Source: QWHO01 sp021404945
Lineage (GTDB): Bacteria; Vulcanimicrobiota; Xenobia; Xenobiales; QWHO01
Reading direction: 5' to 3'
Length of the DNA stretch: 64,000 nucleotides
Assembly: GCA_963169765.1 (NCBI GenBank)
Contig: CAUJEN010000114.1
Coordinates: 1 to 64,000 of the forward strand
Part shown: in pieces, positions 1 to 8,133 of the stretch
Position numbering within the stretch: position 1 is the first letter of the stretch
How the letters are laid out: every line of letters begins with the position of its first letter
Notes under the pieces: model-generated
Databases searched by the model: none
Told to the model about the DNA's origin: nothing
The model's input: only the letters and a program-made list of their open reading frames with translations
Made by a program: the position numbers and the translations under genes

Positions 1-101
1 AAGAACAGCAACCCCACCAGCAGGCATGCCCCCAGGGCCCACAGCCGCTCGGAGCGGGTGTAGTCGGTGCGAACCAGCGAGGGCAAACGCAGGCGTTTCA
101 A
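1..101 (-). CDS. Partial membrane protein, N-terminus only (possibly CHASE2-type)
   Basis: Only the first 33 or so codons are in the window; the gene continues past base 1. From a TTG at 101 it reads KRLRLPSLVRTDYTRSERLW followed by a hydrophobic run, which looks like a short basic cytoplasmic tail and a first membrane helix. An in-frame stop just upstream (107-105) rules out a longer N-terminus. It lies directly downstream of a FecR-domain gene on the same strand. FecR-domain genes are often found beside CHASE2-domain cyclases or kinases, so that family is a guess from context. The rest of the gene would be needed to name it. Confidence 0.5.
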   Translation of the reverse strand, partial: MKRLRLPSLVRTDYTRSERLWALGACLLVGLLF

Positions 102-112
102 GTCTCAGGCCA

Positions 113-1090
113 TCAGGGCGGGCAAGGAGCAGTACACGGCCCGCCGCTGGGTGGGGCGCAACTCGAGGTCGGCGGCTGCGGGTTGACCAGGAGCGGCACC
201 CCGGTACCGCTCTGAAAACCGGTCTCGATTCCTCCCCCGGCCGTGGTGTAGGTTCCTCTTTCGATCTGCGGGCCGGAGTCTGGCTGGCCGAGGCTACCGG
301 CCCCGCCCTGCACCAGGTCGATGTTCGCGTCCAGCGCGCTCTCGCTGAGGTCGAGGCTGCGGGTCTTGTCGCCCTCTTGCACCGTGTAGCTCTGCTGGCC
401 TTTGCTGGCGTCTTGCTGAATGGGGCACTCGACGCCGGTTTTGACCTGGCCGGCCTGATCGATGACGGCGGCGTTGCCCGCCTGGATCACGACCGGGTCG
501 CCGACCTCAGGCTTGACCTCGACCACTCCGTCCAGGACGACCAGGCGGGTCTCGCCCGGGGCGGCACCCAGATCGAAGCAGGACTGGAACCCCGAGCCAG
601 GGGTCCAGCCGATCTTCGCGTCCAACGGAGTATACTGAGAAAGCCATGCGGTCCCTCGGGCGCTCAGCACCGCGTTCGGGGTCCGCACCTCATAGCGCCG
701 AAGCTTCTTGTCGACCGGTGAGGCTTTGGTGCGCACGCTGCCCTCGGGCAGCCAGATGATGCAGCGCACCTCGTCGGGATTGGCCAGGAACTCGAGAATC
801 GAAATCAGAGTGCGAGGCCCGACCTTGCAATTGACCGCACCATCGACCGTTCGGCACTCGGCGATTCCACCATCGTAGGTGCGCGTCCATCCGGTGCGCT
901 GCACCCAGGCAAACCGGGCAACCTTCTGCCATCCCAGCTCAAAGTTATCGGTCGGAGCCGCGGGCAAACGGATGTCGACCAGACCAACCCGACGCTCGAC
1001 TTCGGCCACGTCGTTCTCATCGGCCGCCAGAGGCTGGAGGGCCAGCAGGGCCACGAAGAGCCAGCGTATCAGATGGAGGGCTTTTGGCAA
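113..1090 (-). CDS. Exported FecR-domain protein (upstream neighbour of the partial gene)
   Basis: About 325 residues. No recognised enzyme; FecR domains are sensing or scaffold modules in the envelope. The TTG start at 1090 follows a GGGGTGGG ribosome-binding run and gives a basic start, then a hydrophobic signal peptide (LIRWLFVALLALQPLAA). The diagnostic FecR stretch is VRTPNAVLSARGTAWLS, followed by a strand-rich segment (ETRLVVLDGVVEVKPEVGDP). The C-terminus is low-complexity, rich in Gly, Pro and Ser. A longer reading to 1210 exists but would place a signal peptide 40 residues inside the protein. The gene is paralogous to the next one upstream and probably ends a module with the partial membrane gene. 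Confidence 0.75.
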   Translation of the reverse strand: MPKALHLIRWLFVALLALQPLAADENDVAEVERRVGLVDIRLPAAPTDNFELGWQKVARFAWVQRTGWTRTYDGGIAECRTVDGAVNCKVGPRTLISILEFLANPDEVRCIIWLPEGSVRTKASPVDKKLRRYEVRTPNAVLSARGTAWLSQYTPLDAKIGWTPGSGFQSCFDLGAAPGETRLVVLDGVVEVKPEVGDPVVIQAGNAAVIDQAGQVKTGVECPIQQDASKGQQSYTVQEGDKTRSLDLSESALDANIDLVQGGAGSLGQPDSGPQIERGTYTTAGGGIETGFQSGTGVPLLVNPQPPTSSCAPPSGGPCTAPCPP

Positions 1091-1163
1091 GAAACCCACC
1101 CCACTTCCAGAAGAACTTCCCAAATAGGTTGGCTCCAGGTCGGGGAATCCCTGCGGGGTGGGC

Positions 1164-1193
1164 AAACAAAAGCCCGGCCATCTCTGGCCGGGC
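1164..1193 (-). terminator. Intrinsic terminator after the second FecR gene
   Basis: Read on the minus strand, GCCCGGCCA - GAGA - TGGCCGGGC forms a perfect 9-bp stem followed by TTTTGTTT. It lies downstream of the FecR gene ending at 1247 and upstream of the next FecR gene, so the two paralogues are probably separate transcripts or partly attenuated. Confidence 0.8.
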
Positions 1194-1246
1194 CTGGGCC
1201 CTCTACCCACTATCAGGAGTCTGGCAAGGGCAAGACGTCTTGTTTT

Positions 1247-2170
1247 CTACCGACCCCGGAAAATCTGCGTGCTGCCCGAGCCGCTCGGTCCGCCACCGGG
1301 CGACCAGCTCGCGCTCGGCAGGAGGATCTCGAGCAACAGGCTGCCGTTCGTCTCCACGCCGGGCGCGATGAGCAGCGGCCCGCCGGTGATGTCGTAAAGG
1401 TTATTGTCGAGATACTCGGCGTAGAAGCCCTGCGGGCCGATGTTGGAGATGTAGTAGGTGCTCACGACCCGCTCTTGGTAATTGGGGTCCGGGGTCATCA
1501 GGGGCTCGGGAACGTCGCCCTGGAACTGGAAGTCGGGGTCGTTGTATCGGAACTGGGAGGCTCCGCCAGTGGCTACCAGCGTGTCACCCCGGCTCAGGGT
1601 GCCGAAGAGGTTGCCCTGGGTATCGCGCACCTCCACCAGACCTGAGAAGACCTTCATCAGTGTGAATATCCCGCCTTGAGCCATCAGGTCCCCGTCGGAG
1701 ACGAGCGAGGCGGTGTGAGGAAGGCCGGCGTACGAATCGGCCACCTGAACCAGGAAATCGGTGCCACGGGCGGCCAGAACGGCCGAGTTGGTGCGCACCT
1801 CAAACTTGTCGCGAGGACGCTTGGCGACCTTGAAGCGGGCCGTGCCCTGCTTCACGATCGCCTCAGAGGAAGGAGAGTCGGGGTCGAACTTGGCTACGTC
1901 CACGATGGTATTGGGGCCCATCAGCACGGCACTGCCGCCCAGACTGCCGATCTTGGCGATCGAGTCGGCCATCGTCTCCACCAGGCCGGCTGCCATGTAT
2001 CGATTCGTCAGGACGTTGACAGGCTGGTTGCTGTTCACCTCGTAGCTGCGCACCACGCCCTGCTGGCGGACGATAATCTTGCGCTCATCAGCCGTCACAG
2101 GCCCCCACAGGAAACCGGCCGCCACCAGGCCGATCACCGCCAGCTTGCTCCAGTTGCGAAATGTCTTCAT
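1247..2170 (-). CDS. Exported FecR-domain protein
   Basis: 307 residues with a clear signal peptide (MKTFRNWSKLAVIGLVAAGF, cleavage expected near VTADE). The FecR core is visible as GTARFKVAKRPRDKFEVRTN and SAVLAARGTDFLVQV, then a strand-rich segment (VFSGLVEVRDTQGNLFGTL). The C-terminal third (ISNIGPQGFYAEYLDNNLYD onward) is not recognised. The role is unknown: FecR domains act in periplasmic signalling or as peptidoglycan-associated scaffolds, and no FecA/FecI partner is nearby. It is a paralogue of the gene at 113-1090, sharing the VRTNSAVLAARGT motif, so this looks like a tandem duplication. Terminators lie on both sides. Confidence 0.8.
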   Translation of the reverse strand: MKTFRNWSKLAVIGLVAAGFLWGPVTADERKIIVRQQGVVRSYEVNSNQPVNVLTNRYMAAGLVETMADSIAKIGSLGGSAVLMGPNTIVDVAKFDPDSPSSEAIVKQGTARFKVAKRPRDKFEVRTNSAVLAARGTDFLVQVADSYAGLPHTASLVSDGDLMAQGGIFTLMKVFSGLVEVRDTQGNLFGTLSRGDTLVATGGASQFRYNDPDFQFQGDVPEPLMTPDPNYQERVVSTYYISNIGPQGFYAEYLDNNLYDITGGPLLIAPGVETNGSLLLEILLPSASWSPGGGPSGSGSTQIFRGR

Positions 2171-2276
2171 GCTGTCCCTCTTCTGTTTCTGGTCCCCCTC
2201 GCGAGGGTGCGATCCGAATCTTCTTCAAGTTCGCGCCCCTCAACCTACGCCGGCCCGGCTCGGAAATCCTCTTTGT

Positions 2277-2311
2277 AAAGGAGAAAGGCCCGGCTGTTTA
2301 CGCCGGACCTT
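2277..2311 (-). terminator. Intrinsic terminator after lexA-like gene
   Basis: On the minus strand AAGGTCCGGC - GTAAACA - GCCGGGCCTT pairs with one mismatch and is followed by TCTCCTTT. It sits about 37 bases after the lexA stop, so lexA is probably transcribed alone. Confidence 0.7.
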
Positions 2312-2347
2312 CTATGGAGTCGCTTTCGTGCGCGCGTCCGCGCGGGT

Positions 2348-2932
2348 CTAAACTTCGGGGAACTTGCGAATTACCCCGACGACCCGACCCAAGATCTCCA
2401 AGTCGGCTCGTCCCCCAGTAGCTCTGCTTCCATTGGTAAACCGGCACAACGTCGGACGATCTCCGTCGTCGGTCAGCACCATGTCGCCTTCACGTGCCCC
2501 GGAGGAGCCCCGGTTGACGATCACCAGATCGCCAGGCATGATCGCTTCGTCACGATACCTCTCGCTGTCTACTGGAAACAGAAAAGATTCCCGATTTCCC
2601 ACCAGCTCGAGCGGCAGGGAGATGGTTCTCTTGTTCCCATCAGGGTCGGAACCGACCCCCACAGGAATCTCCACCAACCGAATCCCCGTCCCTTTGGGAC
2701 CATCCAGAAGCTCGATGCTCCTGGGCTTGGAAGGATTCCGACGCAGATACCCCTTCGTCTCTAAGCTACGAAGGTGACTGTGTACTGTCGAGCTGGACGA
2801 CAAACCCACCGCTTCTCCGATTTCGCGGATCGACGGAGGGAACCCCCGGGATTGCACCGACTGGCGGATGAACTCCAGGATCTGCTGTTGTCTACGACTC
2901 AAGCGACTCTTACTCTGAGTAGATCCAGGCAT
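2348..2932 (-). CDS. lexA: LexA-family repressor lacking the self-cleavage residues
   Basis: 194 residues, near the usual LexA length of about 200. The N-terminal winged helix-turn-helix is well preserved (LSRRQQQILEFI; GFPPSIREIGEAVGLSSSST; HLRSLETKGYLRR). The C-terminal S24-peptidase fold is recognisable (IMPGDLVIV, ILGRVVGVIR). The position of the catalytic serine (E. coli Ser119) is Arg125, the catalytic lysine (Lys156) is Cys163 in PTLCRF, and the Ala-Gly scissile bond is missing (VGVGS instead). Fold and DNA binding are expected to survive; RecA-stimulated self-cleavage is not. It has its own promoter (2974-3003) and terminator. A LexA paralogue used as a constitutive or ligand-controlled repressor is the likeliest reading. 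Confidence 0.85.
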   Translation of the reverse strand: MPGSTQSKSRLSRRQQQILEFIRQSVQSRGFPPSIREIGEAVGLSSSSTVHSHLRSLETKGYLRRNPSKPRSIELLDGPKGTGIRLVEIPVGVGSDPDGNKRTISLPLELVGNRESFLFPVDSERYRDEAIMPGDLVIVNRGSSGAREGDMVLTDDGDRPTLCRFTNGSRATGGRADLEILGRVVGVIRKFPEV

Positions 2933-2973
2933 TTCCGGCCTTTACCTCCTAAGGGGGGGTGCGATGCGTTTGG

Positions 2974-3003
2974 AGTATACCACCGTGGGGGGCGCCCACG
3001 CAA
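2974..3003 (-). promoter_or_regulatory. Predicted sigma-70 promoter of lexA with dyad in the spacer
   Basis: Minus strand: -35 TTGCGT (3003-2998), 18-bp spacer, -10 TATACT (2979-2974). The spacer and -35 overlap an inverted repeat CGTGGG-N5-CCCACG (2984-3000), a plausible operator. It does not resemble the E. coli CTG-N10-CAG or Gram-positive CGAAC-type SOS boxes. An AGGAGG lies 12 bases before the ATG. Confidence 0.5.
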
Positions 3004-3254
3004 CCAATGGAAGGGGCGAAAATTCGTTCTTTGGCGGTAAAATTGTTACTTAAAGTGTGCTGAACTTTACTTGTGGTTGGCAGGGGGGGCGCTCTGTCGG
3101 ACTTTCAAAAGCTCGGGCGGGGTGGGAAAAAATTTCTCGATGTAGCAAAAATTCTTTCCCAAAGTGCAGAGATGAAAACGATCTGATGACGGGTCGCCGA
3201 TTGAGCGCCACAGCCGTCGCCGGTTCGGCCATTTCGTCGGTCAATGTTCTTCAA

Positions 3255-3297
3255 GAAAATAACCAGGCAGCCGTTCGCCTGAGACGAACCGCTGCCT
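3255..3297 (-). terminator. Intrinsic terminator after STAS gene
   Basis: On the minus strand AGGCAGC-GGTTCG-loop-CGAACG-GCTGCCT gives a stem of about 12 bp with one mismatch, then GGTTATTTTC. The remaining 3004-3254 of this intergenic space (including a TTTAAGTAACAATTTTACC-type AT-rich patch on the minus strand near 3040) shows no gene I can support. Confidence 0.75.
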
Positions 3298-3353
3298 GTC
3301 GCGGAGGCGTTTTGACGTTTCCCGCTCTCTATACCTTGAGTATAGGATGTCGG

Positions 3354-3707
3354 TCAGGCGCTGGGAACCAGTACCTTGACCGCCTCTTCCTCAGTTTTGA
3401 AGATCTCGAAGATTTTCACCAGTCCGGTGATGTTAAATATCTTCTTGATCTGAGGGTTGGTGCAGATGAGCAAGATGCGCCCATCGTGCTCGCGCACCTT
3501 CTTGAGAGCCCCGATCAGGACCCCCAGGCCGGTGCTGTCGATGTAACGCACCCCTTCGAGGTTGATGACCAGGTTGTAACGGCCCTGGTCAATGAGCTCG
3601 TTGATCGTTTCCTTGACGCGCGGAGAGGTATAGACGTCGATCTCGCCCTGAACCTCCACGGCGTGGGCACCGTCTGATATCGGTCGCGAGTTGACCTTGA
3701 TGTCCAC
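3354..3707 (-). CDS. STAS-domain anti-sigma factor antagonist
   Basis: 117 residues. The GTG start at 3707 is chosen because a perfect AGGAGG lies eight bases upstream; a longer reading to 3794 lacks this. It is a single STAS domain (VEVQGEIDVYTSPRVKETIN; YIDSTGLGVLIGALKK; ITGLVKIFEIFKTEEEAV). The phosphorylatable serine of the family is present in DSTGLG (Ser58), so it can in principle be switched by a serine kinase of the RsbW/SpoIIAB type. No such kinase, phosphatase or sigma factor is in the window, so its partner must be elsewhere. A strong terminator follows. Confidence 0.9.
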   Translation of the reverse strand: MDIKVNSRPISDGAHAVEVQGEIDVYTSPRVKETINELIDQGRYNLVINLEGVRYIDSTGLGVLIGALKKVREHDGRILLICTNPQIKKIFNITGLVKIFEIFKTEEEAVKVLVPSA

Positions 3708-3806
3708 CTTGCTATCCTCCTGTGTTACAGCGCCGCTCACGCCCATATCATACCGCGACCGGCCCTTCGGCGCTACCCGGGCCCAATCGATCAAGTCAGT
3801 CCATGA

Positions 3807-4079
3807 TCAGGCGCGCTGCTCGGGCTCACCCTCTGTCCGAGTCGTCTTTCGCCGCTCGTCGTAGAACGACTTGCCCTTCTCGACCAGCTCCTGGTAGTCT
3901 TCCTTGAGATCGGCTGCGAAATCGGAAGCCCGCTCCTGCATGTCCTTGGCCGTCTCGCGCAGCAACTGGCGGGTCCTCTGACCCGACTGGGGAGCCAGGA
4001 TGACGGCGACGGAGGCACCGATCACCGCTCCGACCAGAAGCCCGAAAGCGAAACCGATTCCTTCTCTGCGATTCTCCAT
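3807..4079 (-). CDS. YtxH-like small membrane-anchored protein
   Basis: 90 residues. The ATG at 4079 follows GGAAGG with eight-base spacing; a GTG nine bases upstream is the alternative. One glycine-rich membrane helix (FAFGLLVGAVIGASVAVILA) is followed by APQSGQRTRQLLRETAKDM and a charged helix, the usual YtxH layout, in which LxAPxSG follows the helix. YtxH proteins are stress-related and of unknown mechanism. It is 100 bases from the STAS gene on the same strand, so co-transcription in a general stress unit is possible but unproven. Confidence 0.75.
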   Translation of the reverse strand: MENRREGIGFAFGLLVGAVIGASVAVILAPQSGQRTRQLLRETAKDMQERASDFAADLKEDYQELVEKGKSFYDERRKTTRTEGEPEQRA

Positions 4080-4160
4080 CAGGGCCACCTTCCTTTACCG
4101 AACGCAAACTGTTGAGCTCGGCCCGGCTTCGAAGTGCCCGAAGACGAATCCTTCCCCAAA

Positions 4161-5405
4161 TCAACCCGTTCGAAGGGCTTCCACCGGACTGAGTCGGGCA
4201 GCCTGGCGGGCCGGGTAGGCACCGGCCAGCAGGCACCCGAGCACTCCAAAGCTGAGCCCTGACACAAGGATCAGGGCTGTGGGAGCAAACAGGCGATCAT
4301 TGAGCAGCACCCCGCTGGGCCCGAAGTGAGCCACCGCCCACTGGGTCAGGTATCCGCCCACCAAGCCGAGCAGCAGGCCGGCCAGCGAGCCGACCAGGCC
4401 CAGAGCTCCCGCGCGGGCCAGGTAGATCCAGCGGATGTCGTTCTGGGTGGCTCCGACGGCGCGATAGAGGCCGATGAAGCGGGCCTCCTCGCGAACTTGC
4501 AGCGACAGTCCGGTCGAGATCCCGACCCCGGCGATCAGCAGGATGGCGGCCGCGAAACCCACCAGGGCGATGCGCGCCCAGATGACGCCCGTGGCGATGC
4601 GGCGGGCCATCTCCAGACCAGGGGTGACCAGCCCCAGCTCCTCCACGGCCGCGGCCACGGCCTCCACGCGCTCGGGGGTATCCACCTCCAGGGTCACCGA
4701 GTAGTAGGTGAGGGGCTTGCCCTCCCACTGCTCGACCACCTCCAGCGGAAGAGCCGGGCCGCTCACGGCGATCTGGTCCGAGACGCCCACGATCACGCAA
4801 CGACGGCGGACTGACTGGCCCGGGCTGAAGCTCGAGGTCCCCACCAGAAGCTCGAAGTGGCGACCCACGATAGCCTCCGGCGTGAGGGTCGGCAGACCGG
4901 TATGAATGGAGATGCCCGCATTGACGATCTCCACGGCCGCCAGTGGAAACACGGCCGTGTAAGGCTCCGACGGCGTGGGCGCGAAGCTTCGACCGGAGGC
5001 TACCTGGCTGGACACCAGACCTGGATCCACGCCCTCGACGATCATGTCGGTCACGACCGACTGGCCCCCGTAGCTGGCGTAGAGCTGGCAGGGCTGGGGC
5101 AGGCGGGCCTGGCGGTAGGCCGCGGTCACGCCGGGCAGGGCCCGCAACTTGTCCACCGTGGTCTGGTTGATCGAGCTCTGAAGGGCCAGCGGACCGACAC
5201 TGAAGCTGGAGGGTTGGACCTTGATCCGGTTGGGCAGCGAGCCCACCACGCGTTTTCTCAGCAGCTCCTCCACCCCGCTGGCCAGGCTCAGGAAATAGAC
5301 CAGGCAGGCCACGCCCAGAGCCACGCCCAGCGCCAGCGGCCAGTTGCGCCAGGGAGAAGCGCCCGCTTCCCCCAGCGCCAGTCGTGTGAGGCGGGTGCGC
5401 CTCAC
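4161..5405 (-). CDS. ABC transporter permease, MacB/FtsX type
   Basis: 414 residues. The GTG start overlaps the ATPase stop as GTGA, showing translational coupling. One N-terminal membrane helix (LALGVALGVACLVYFLSLA) is followed by a periplasmic domain of about 240 residues and three C-terminal helices (VGFAAAILLIAGVGISTGL; ALGLVGSLAGLLLGLVGGYL; LILVSGLSFGVLGCLLAGAY), the FtsX/MacB topology. The end, YPARQAARLSPVEALRTG, is the classic tail of this family. With its ATPase it should form a mechanotransmission-type complex for lipoproteins, peptides or macrolides; the substrate cannot be read from sequence. No MacA-like adaptor is nearby. Confidence 0.9.
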   Translation of the reverse strand: MRRTRLTRLALGEAGASPWRNWPLALGVALGVACLVYFLSLASGVEELLRKRVVGSLPNRIKVQPSSFSVGPLALQSSINQTTVDKLRALPGVTAAYRQARLPQPCQLYASYGGQSVVTDMIVEGVDPGLVSSQVASGRSFAPTPSEPYTAVFPLAAVEIVNAGISIHTGLPTLTPEAIVGRHFELLVGTSSFSPGQSVRRRCVIVGVSDQIAVSGPALPLEVVEQWEGKPLTYYSVTLEVDTPERVEAVAAAVEELGLVTPGLEMARRIATGVIWARIALVGFAAAILLIAGVGISTGLSLQVREEARFIGLYRAVGATQNDIRWIYLARAGALGLVGSLAGLLLGLVGGYLTQWAVAHFGPSGVLLNDRLFAPTALILVSGLSFGVLGCLLAGAYPARQAARLSPVEALRTG

Positions 5406-6070
5406 CGGATCAGCCTCCCGCCCGCCATCTCCACGGTGCGCTCGGCCACGTTCAGGATGGACATGTCGTGGGTCACCACCACCATGGTCACCTGCTCGCT
5501 CTTGTGCAGCTCGGACAAAAGCTCGAGCACCACCGAAGCGGTCTCTCCGTCCAGGTGGCCGATGGGCTCGTCGGCCAGCAGGATGGGGGGGCGATTGACC
5601 AGGGCACGAGCGATGGCGACGCGCTGACGCTGTCCGCCCGAGAGCTGGGATACGGACCGGTCCTCCAGGCCTGCCAGGCCCAGGCGCTGCAACAGCTCGC
5701 GACAACGGGCCAGGCCCTCGGCCATGGGTGTGGAGGTGAAGTAGAGCGGAATGGAGGTGTTCTCCAGCGCGGTTCGGGATGGATGCAGATGAAACGATTG
5801 GAACACAAAGCCGATTTTGCTGGAGCGATAGGCCGACAGCTGGCGGTCATCGGACCGGCTCAGCTCCAGGTCACTGACCCGCACCGAGCCGGAAGTGGGA
5901 CGCTCCAGGCCCCCGATCAGGTTGAGCAGCGAGGTCTTGCCGGACCCGGACGGGCCCACAACGGCCAGGAACTGGCCCGTCGGCACGGTCAGGTCCACTG
6001 CATCCACCGCCCGGGCACGGGCAGCATACTCCAACGTCGCTCCCGTGAGCTCGATCAGCGGCTGGTCCAA
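5402..6070 (-). CDS. ABC transporter ATP-binding protein, LolD/MacB type
   Basis: 222 residues with all ABC motifs: Walker A GPSGSGKT, Q-loop FVFQSFHL, signature LSGGQRQRVAIARAL, Walker B ILLADEP, D-loop IGHLD and switch His in VVVTHD. This is the LolD/MacB/FtsE size and pattern. The TTG start at 6070 lies just inside the end of sppA; no ATG is available and no strong ribosome-binding site is seen, so the start is uncertain by a few codons. It overlaps sppA upstream and the permease downstream, making a coupled three-gene run. Confidence 0.9.
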   Translation of the reverse strand: MDQPLIELTGATLEYAARARAVDAVDLTVPTGQFLAVVGPSGSGKTSLLNLIGGLERPTSGSVRVSDLELSRSDDRQLSAYRSSKIGFVFQSFHLHPSRTALENTSIPLYFTSTPMAEGLARCRELLQRLGLAGLEDRSVSQLSGGQRQRVAIARALVNRPPILLADEPIGHLDGETASVVLELLSELHKSEQVTMVVVTHDMSILNVAERTVEMAGGRLIR

Positions 6071-7104
6071 AGATACAAGAACCGGGGCGAGTCGAAGGTC
6101 ACTTCGCGCAGCATCTCCTCGAGACTGGGCGGAGCCGGGTGGGCGCTCATGGTGAGCAGGTCGGTCAGGCTGGGCTCCTTCTTGTAGCGGACGACCTTGG
6201 CCTGGGGCGCCTTGCCCAGCTCGCGGCACTTGGCAAAGGCATCCTCTTGATAGCCAATTTGATCGACCAGCTTGACTTCCAGGGCCTGAGGCCCGGTGAA
6301 GACGCGCCCGTCGGCCAGCTCTCGGACCCTCTGCTCGGGGATCTTGCCCTTGCGCCCTTCGGCCACCACGGACACGAAGCGCTCCCACATCTCGCTGATC
6401 AGTCCCTGCAGCAGCTTTCGCTCGGCCGGGGTCATGGGCCGGTAAGGAGAGCCGATATCCTTGAACGACTCGCTGCTATCAGAACGCAGGGACTTGATGG
6501 TCTCGACGTCCACTCCCAGCTTTCCCATCAGCTCGCTGACCTGGAAGAACTGGGAGATCACCCCGATGGATCCGGTCACCGTGGTCGGGTGGGCGATGAT
6601 ATGGTCGCTGGCCATCGAGATGTAGTAGCCGCCGCTGGCCGATACGTCCCCGAACAGGGCCACAATGGGCAGTCCGGTCTCCTCGCGGAAGAGCTTGAGC
6701 TCGTTGTAGATGCGATCGCTCTCGGTGACGCCCCCGCCGGGACTGTTGACCGACAGCAAGATGGCCTTGACCGTATCGTCCTTCTTGATCTTGCGCAGCT
6801 GCGAGCGGATGGAGTCGAAAGTCCCCGGCCGGGCGGTTCCATCCACTCCGTCCATGATGACTCCCTTGACCGAGAGCATCACGATCTTGTCGTCTGCCCT
6901 GGACTCTCCGTCCACCAGCATCTCCTGGTAGCGGGTGGAGCCGCCCAGGCCCGAGCCTCCGCCGTCTCCGGCCAGCGCGACGAGCAAGACCAGGTTCACC
7001 ACCATGCTGCCCATCAAGAGAAGAAACATTAAGGCTGCCAGCCAGGGGAAGCCCCCTTTACGGACCGGGGAGGCGACGGGTGGTGGGGGTGGTGGGGTCA
7101 GCAT
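6055..7104 (-). CDS. sppA: Signal peptide peptidase SppA (short form)
   Basis: 349 residues, matching the 36-kDa SppA class. After a proline run there is one membrane helix (WLAALMFLLLMGSMVVNLVLL), then the crotonase-like protease fold. Hallmarks are LLSVNSPGGGV, the nucleophile context DVSASGGYYISMASD (Ser157) and TVTGSIGVI. The general-base lysine should lie in the ETIKSLRSDSSESFKDIGSP stretch. It would degrade leftover signal peptides and other membrane peptides, with the active site outside the cytoplasm. The ATG at 7104 is preferred over TTG at 7110. It overlaps the ABC ATPase and abuts proline dehydrogenase. Confidence 0.92.
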   Translation of the reverse strand: MLTPPPPPPVASPVRKGGFPWLAALMFLLLMGSMVVNLVLLVALAGDGGGSGLGGSTRYQEMLVDGESRADDKIVMLSVKGVIMDGVDGTARPGTFDSIRSQLRKIKKDDTVKAILLSVNSPGGGVTESDRIYNELKLFREETGLPIVALFGDVSASGGYYISMASDHIIAHPTTVTGSIGVISQFFQVSELMGKLGVDVETIKSLRSDSSESFKDIGSPYRPMTPAERKLLQGLISEMWERFVSVVAEGRKGKIPEQRVRELADGRVFTGPQALEVKLVDQIGYQEDAFAKCRELGKAPQAKVVRYKKEPSLTDLLTMSAHPAPPSLEEMLREVTFDSPRFLYLWTSR

Positions 7105-7111
7105 GCTCAAG

Positions 7112-8023
7112 CTATCCTTTGAACAACGCGGTCAGGAAGAACACCAGGTTGGCGGGCCGCTCGGCCAACCTGCGCATGAAATAAGGATACCACTGCGAGC
7201 CAAAGGGCACGTACACGCGCACGTTGTAGCCCTCGCGACGCAGCTGGATCTGGCGCTCGCGGCGAATGCCATAGAGCATCTGGAACTCGAAGCTGGCGGG
7301 GTCGATGTTGTGCTCGCGAGCATACTGGATGGTGGCCTTGATCATCTGCTCGTCGTGGGTGGCGATGGCCGGGTAGGTGCCGTGCGAGAGCAGATCCTTC
7401 ATCAGGGTGACGAAGTTCTCGCTCACTTTGCTCCGGTCTTGATAGGCGATCAGCGGGGATTCGTGGTAGGCGCCCTTGCACAACCGCACCCGGCCCTGGA
7501 TGTCGTTGGCCCGGGCCACGTCGGCCCGGGTTCGGTGCAGGTAGGATTGCAGCACGACGCCCACGTTCTCGTGTCGCGAGCGGACTTTCTCGAAGATCTG
7601 CATGGTGGCTTCGGTGTAATCGGAGCCTTCCATGTCGATGCGCACGAAGATATTGTGGCGGGAGGCAGCGGTCAGGATTCGCTCGAGATGGGCCCCGCAG
7701 ACTTCCTGACCATGGTCGAGCCCGAGGGCCGTCAGCTTGAGCGAGATGTGGCTGTCCAGGCCAGCGGAGGCGATGGCCTGCACCACCTCGAGGTACTGGG
7801 TGGCTGACTCCTCGGCCCCCTCCAGAGTATCGGCGTTCTCGCCCAGGAAGTCGAGCGTGACCATCAGATCCTCAGCCCGCAGGGAGCGCACCGCGTTCAG
7901 GGCGTCCTCGAGCCCCTCGCCGGCTACGAAGCGCCGGGCCACCCGACGGGCCAGCGGGAACCTCACCATCATACTCTTGAGCCAGCGGCTGGAAGCCAGC
8001 GCCAGCAGGACAGGTCGTAACAT
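7112..8023 (-). CDS. putA: Proline dehydrogenase (FAD), stand-alone
   Basis: 303 residues, typical of monofunctional PRODH enzymes that oxidise proline to pyrroline-5-carboxylate and pass electrons to the quinone pool. The beta-alpha barrel motifs are clear: ISLKLTALGLD, RIDMEGSDYTEAT, VVLQSYLHRT, VRLCKGAYHE, IATHDE, FEFQMLYGIR and the C-terminal RVYVPFGSQWYPYFMRRLAE, which holds the substrate-binding arginines. The P5C dehydrogenase partner is not in the window. It is seven bases from sppA, probably in the same transcript, though no functional link is obvious. It is divergent from the acyl-ligase operon starting at 8134. Confidence 0.92.
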   Translation of the reverse strand: MLRPVLLALASSRWLKSMMVRFPLARRVARRFVAGEGLEDALNAVRSLRAEDLMVTLDFLGENADTLEGAEESATQYLEVVQAIASAGLDSHISLKLTALGLDHGQEVCGAHLERILTAASRHNIFVRIDMEGSDYTEATMQIFEKVRSRHENVGVVLQSYLHRTRADVARANDIQGRVRLCKGAYHESPLIAYQDRSKVSENFVTLMKDLLSHGTYPAIATHDEQMIKATIQYAREHNIDPASFEFQMLYGIRRERQIQLRREGYNVRVYVPFGSQWYPYFMRRLAERPANLVFFLTALFKG

Positions 8024-8133
8024 CGTCGTTTTCTTCTCGACAGTCGGTCAAAAAATAGGGCGGCAGCTTTCTTGCTCGGGCGGCCAGTCCCTGCCTGCAG
8101 GAGCCAGCTTACGCCTCCGTCAAAGCCTGGCGG

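Noticed and set aside
3004..3060. CGAAAATTCG near lexA considered as an SOS box
   Set aside because: It is a short imperfect dyad, is upstream of the -35 box, and does not match known LexA site classes.
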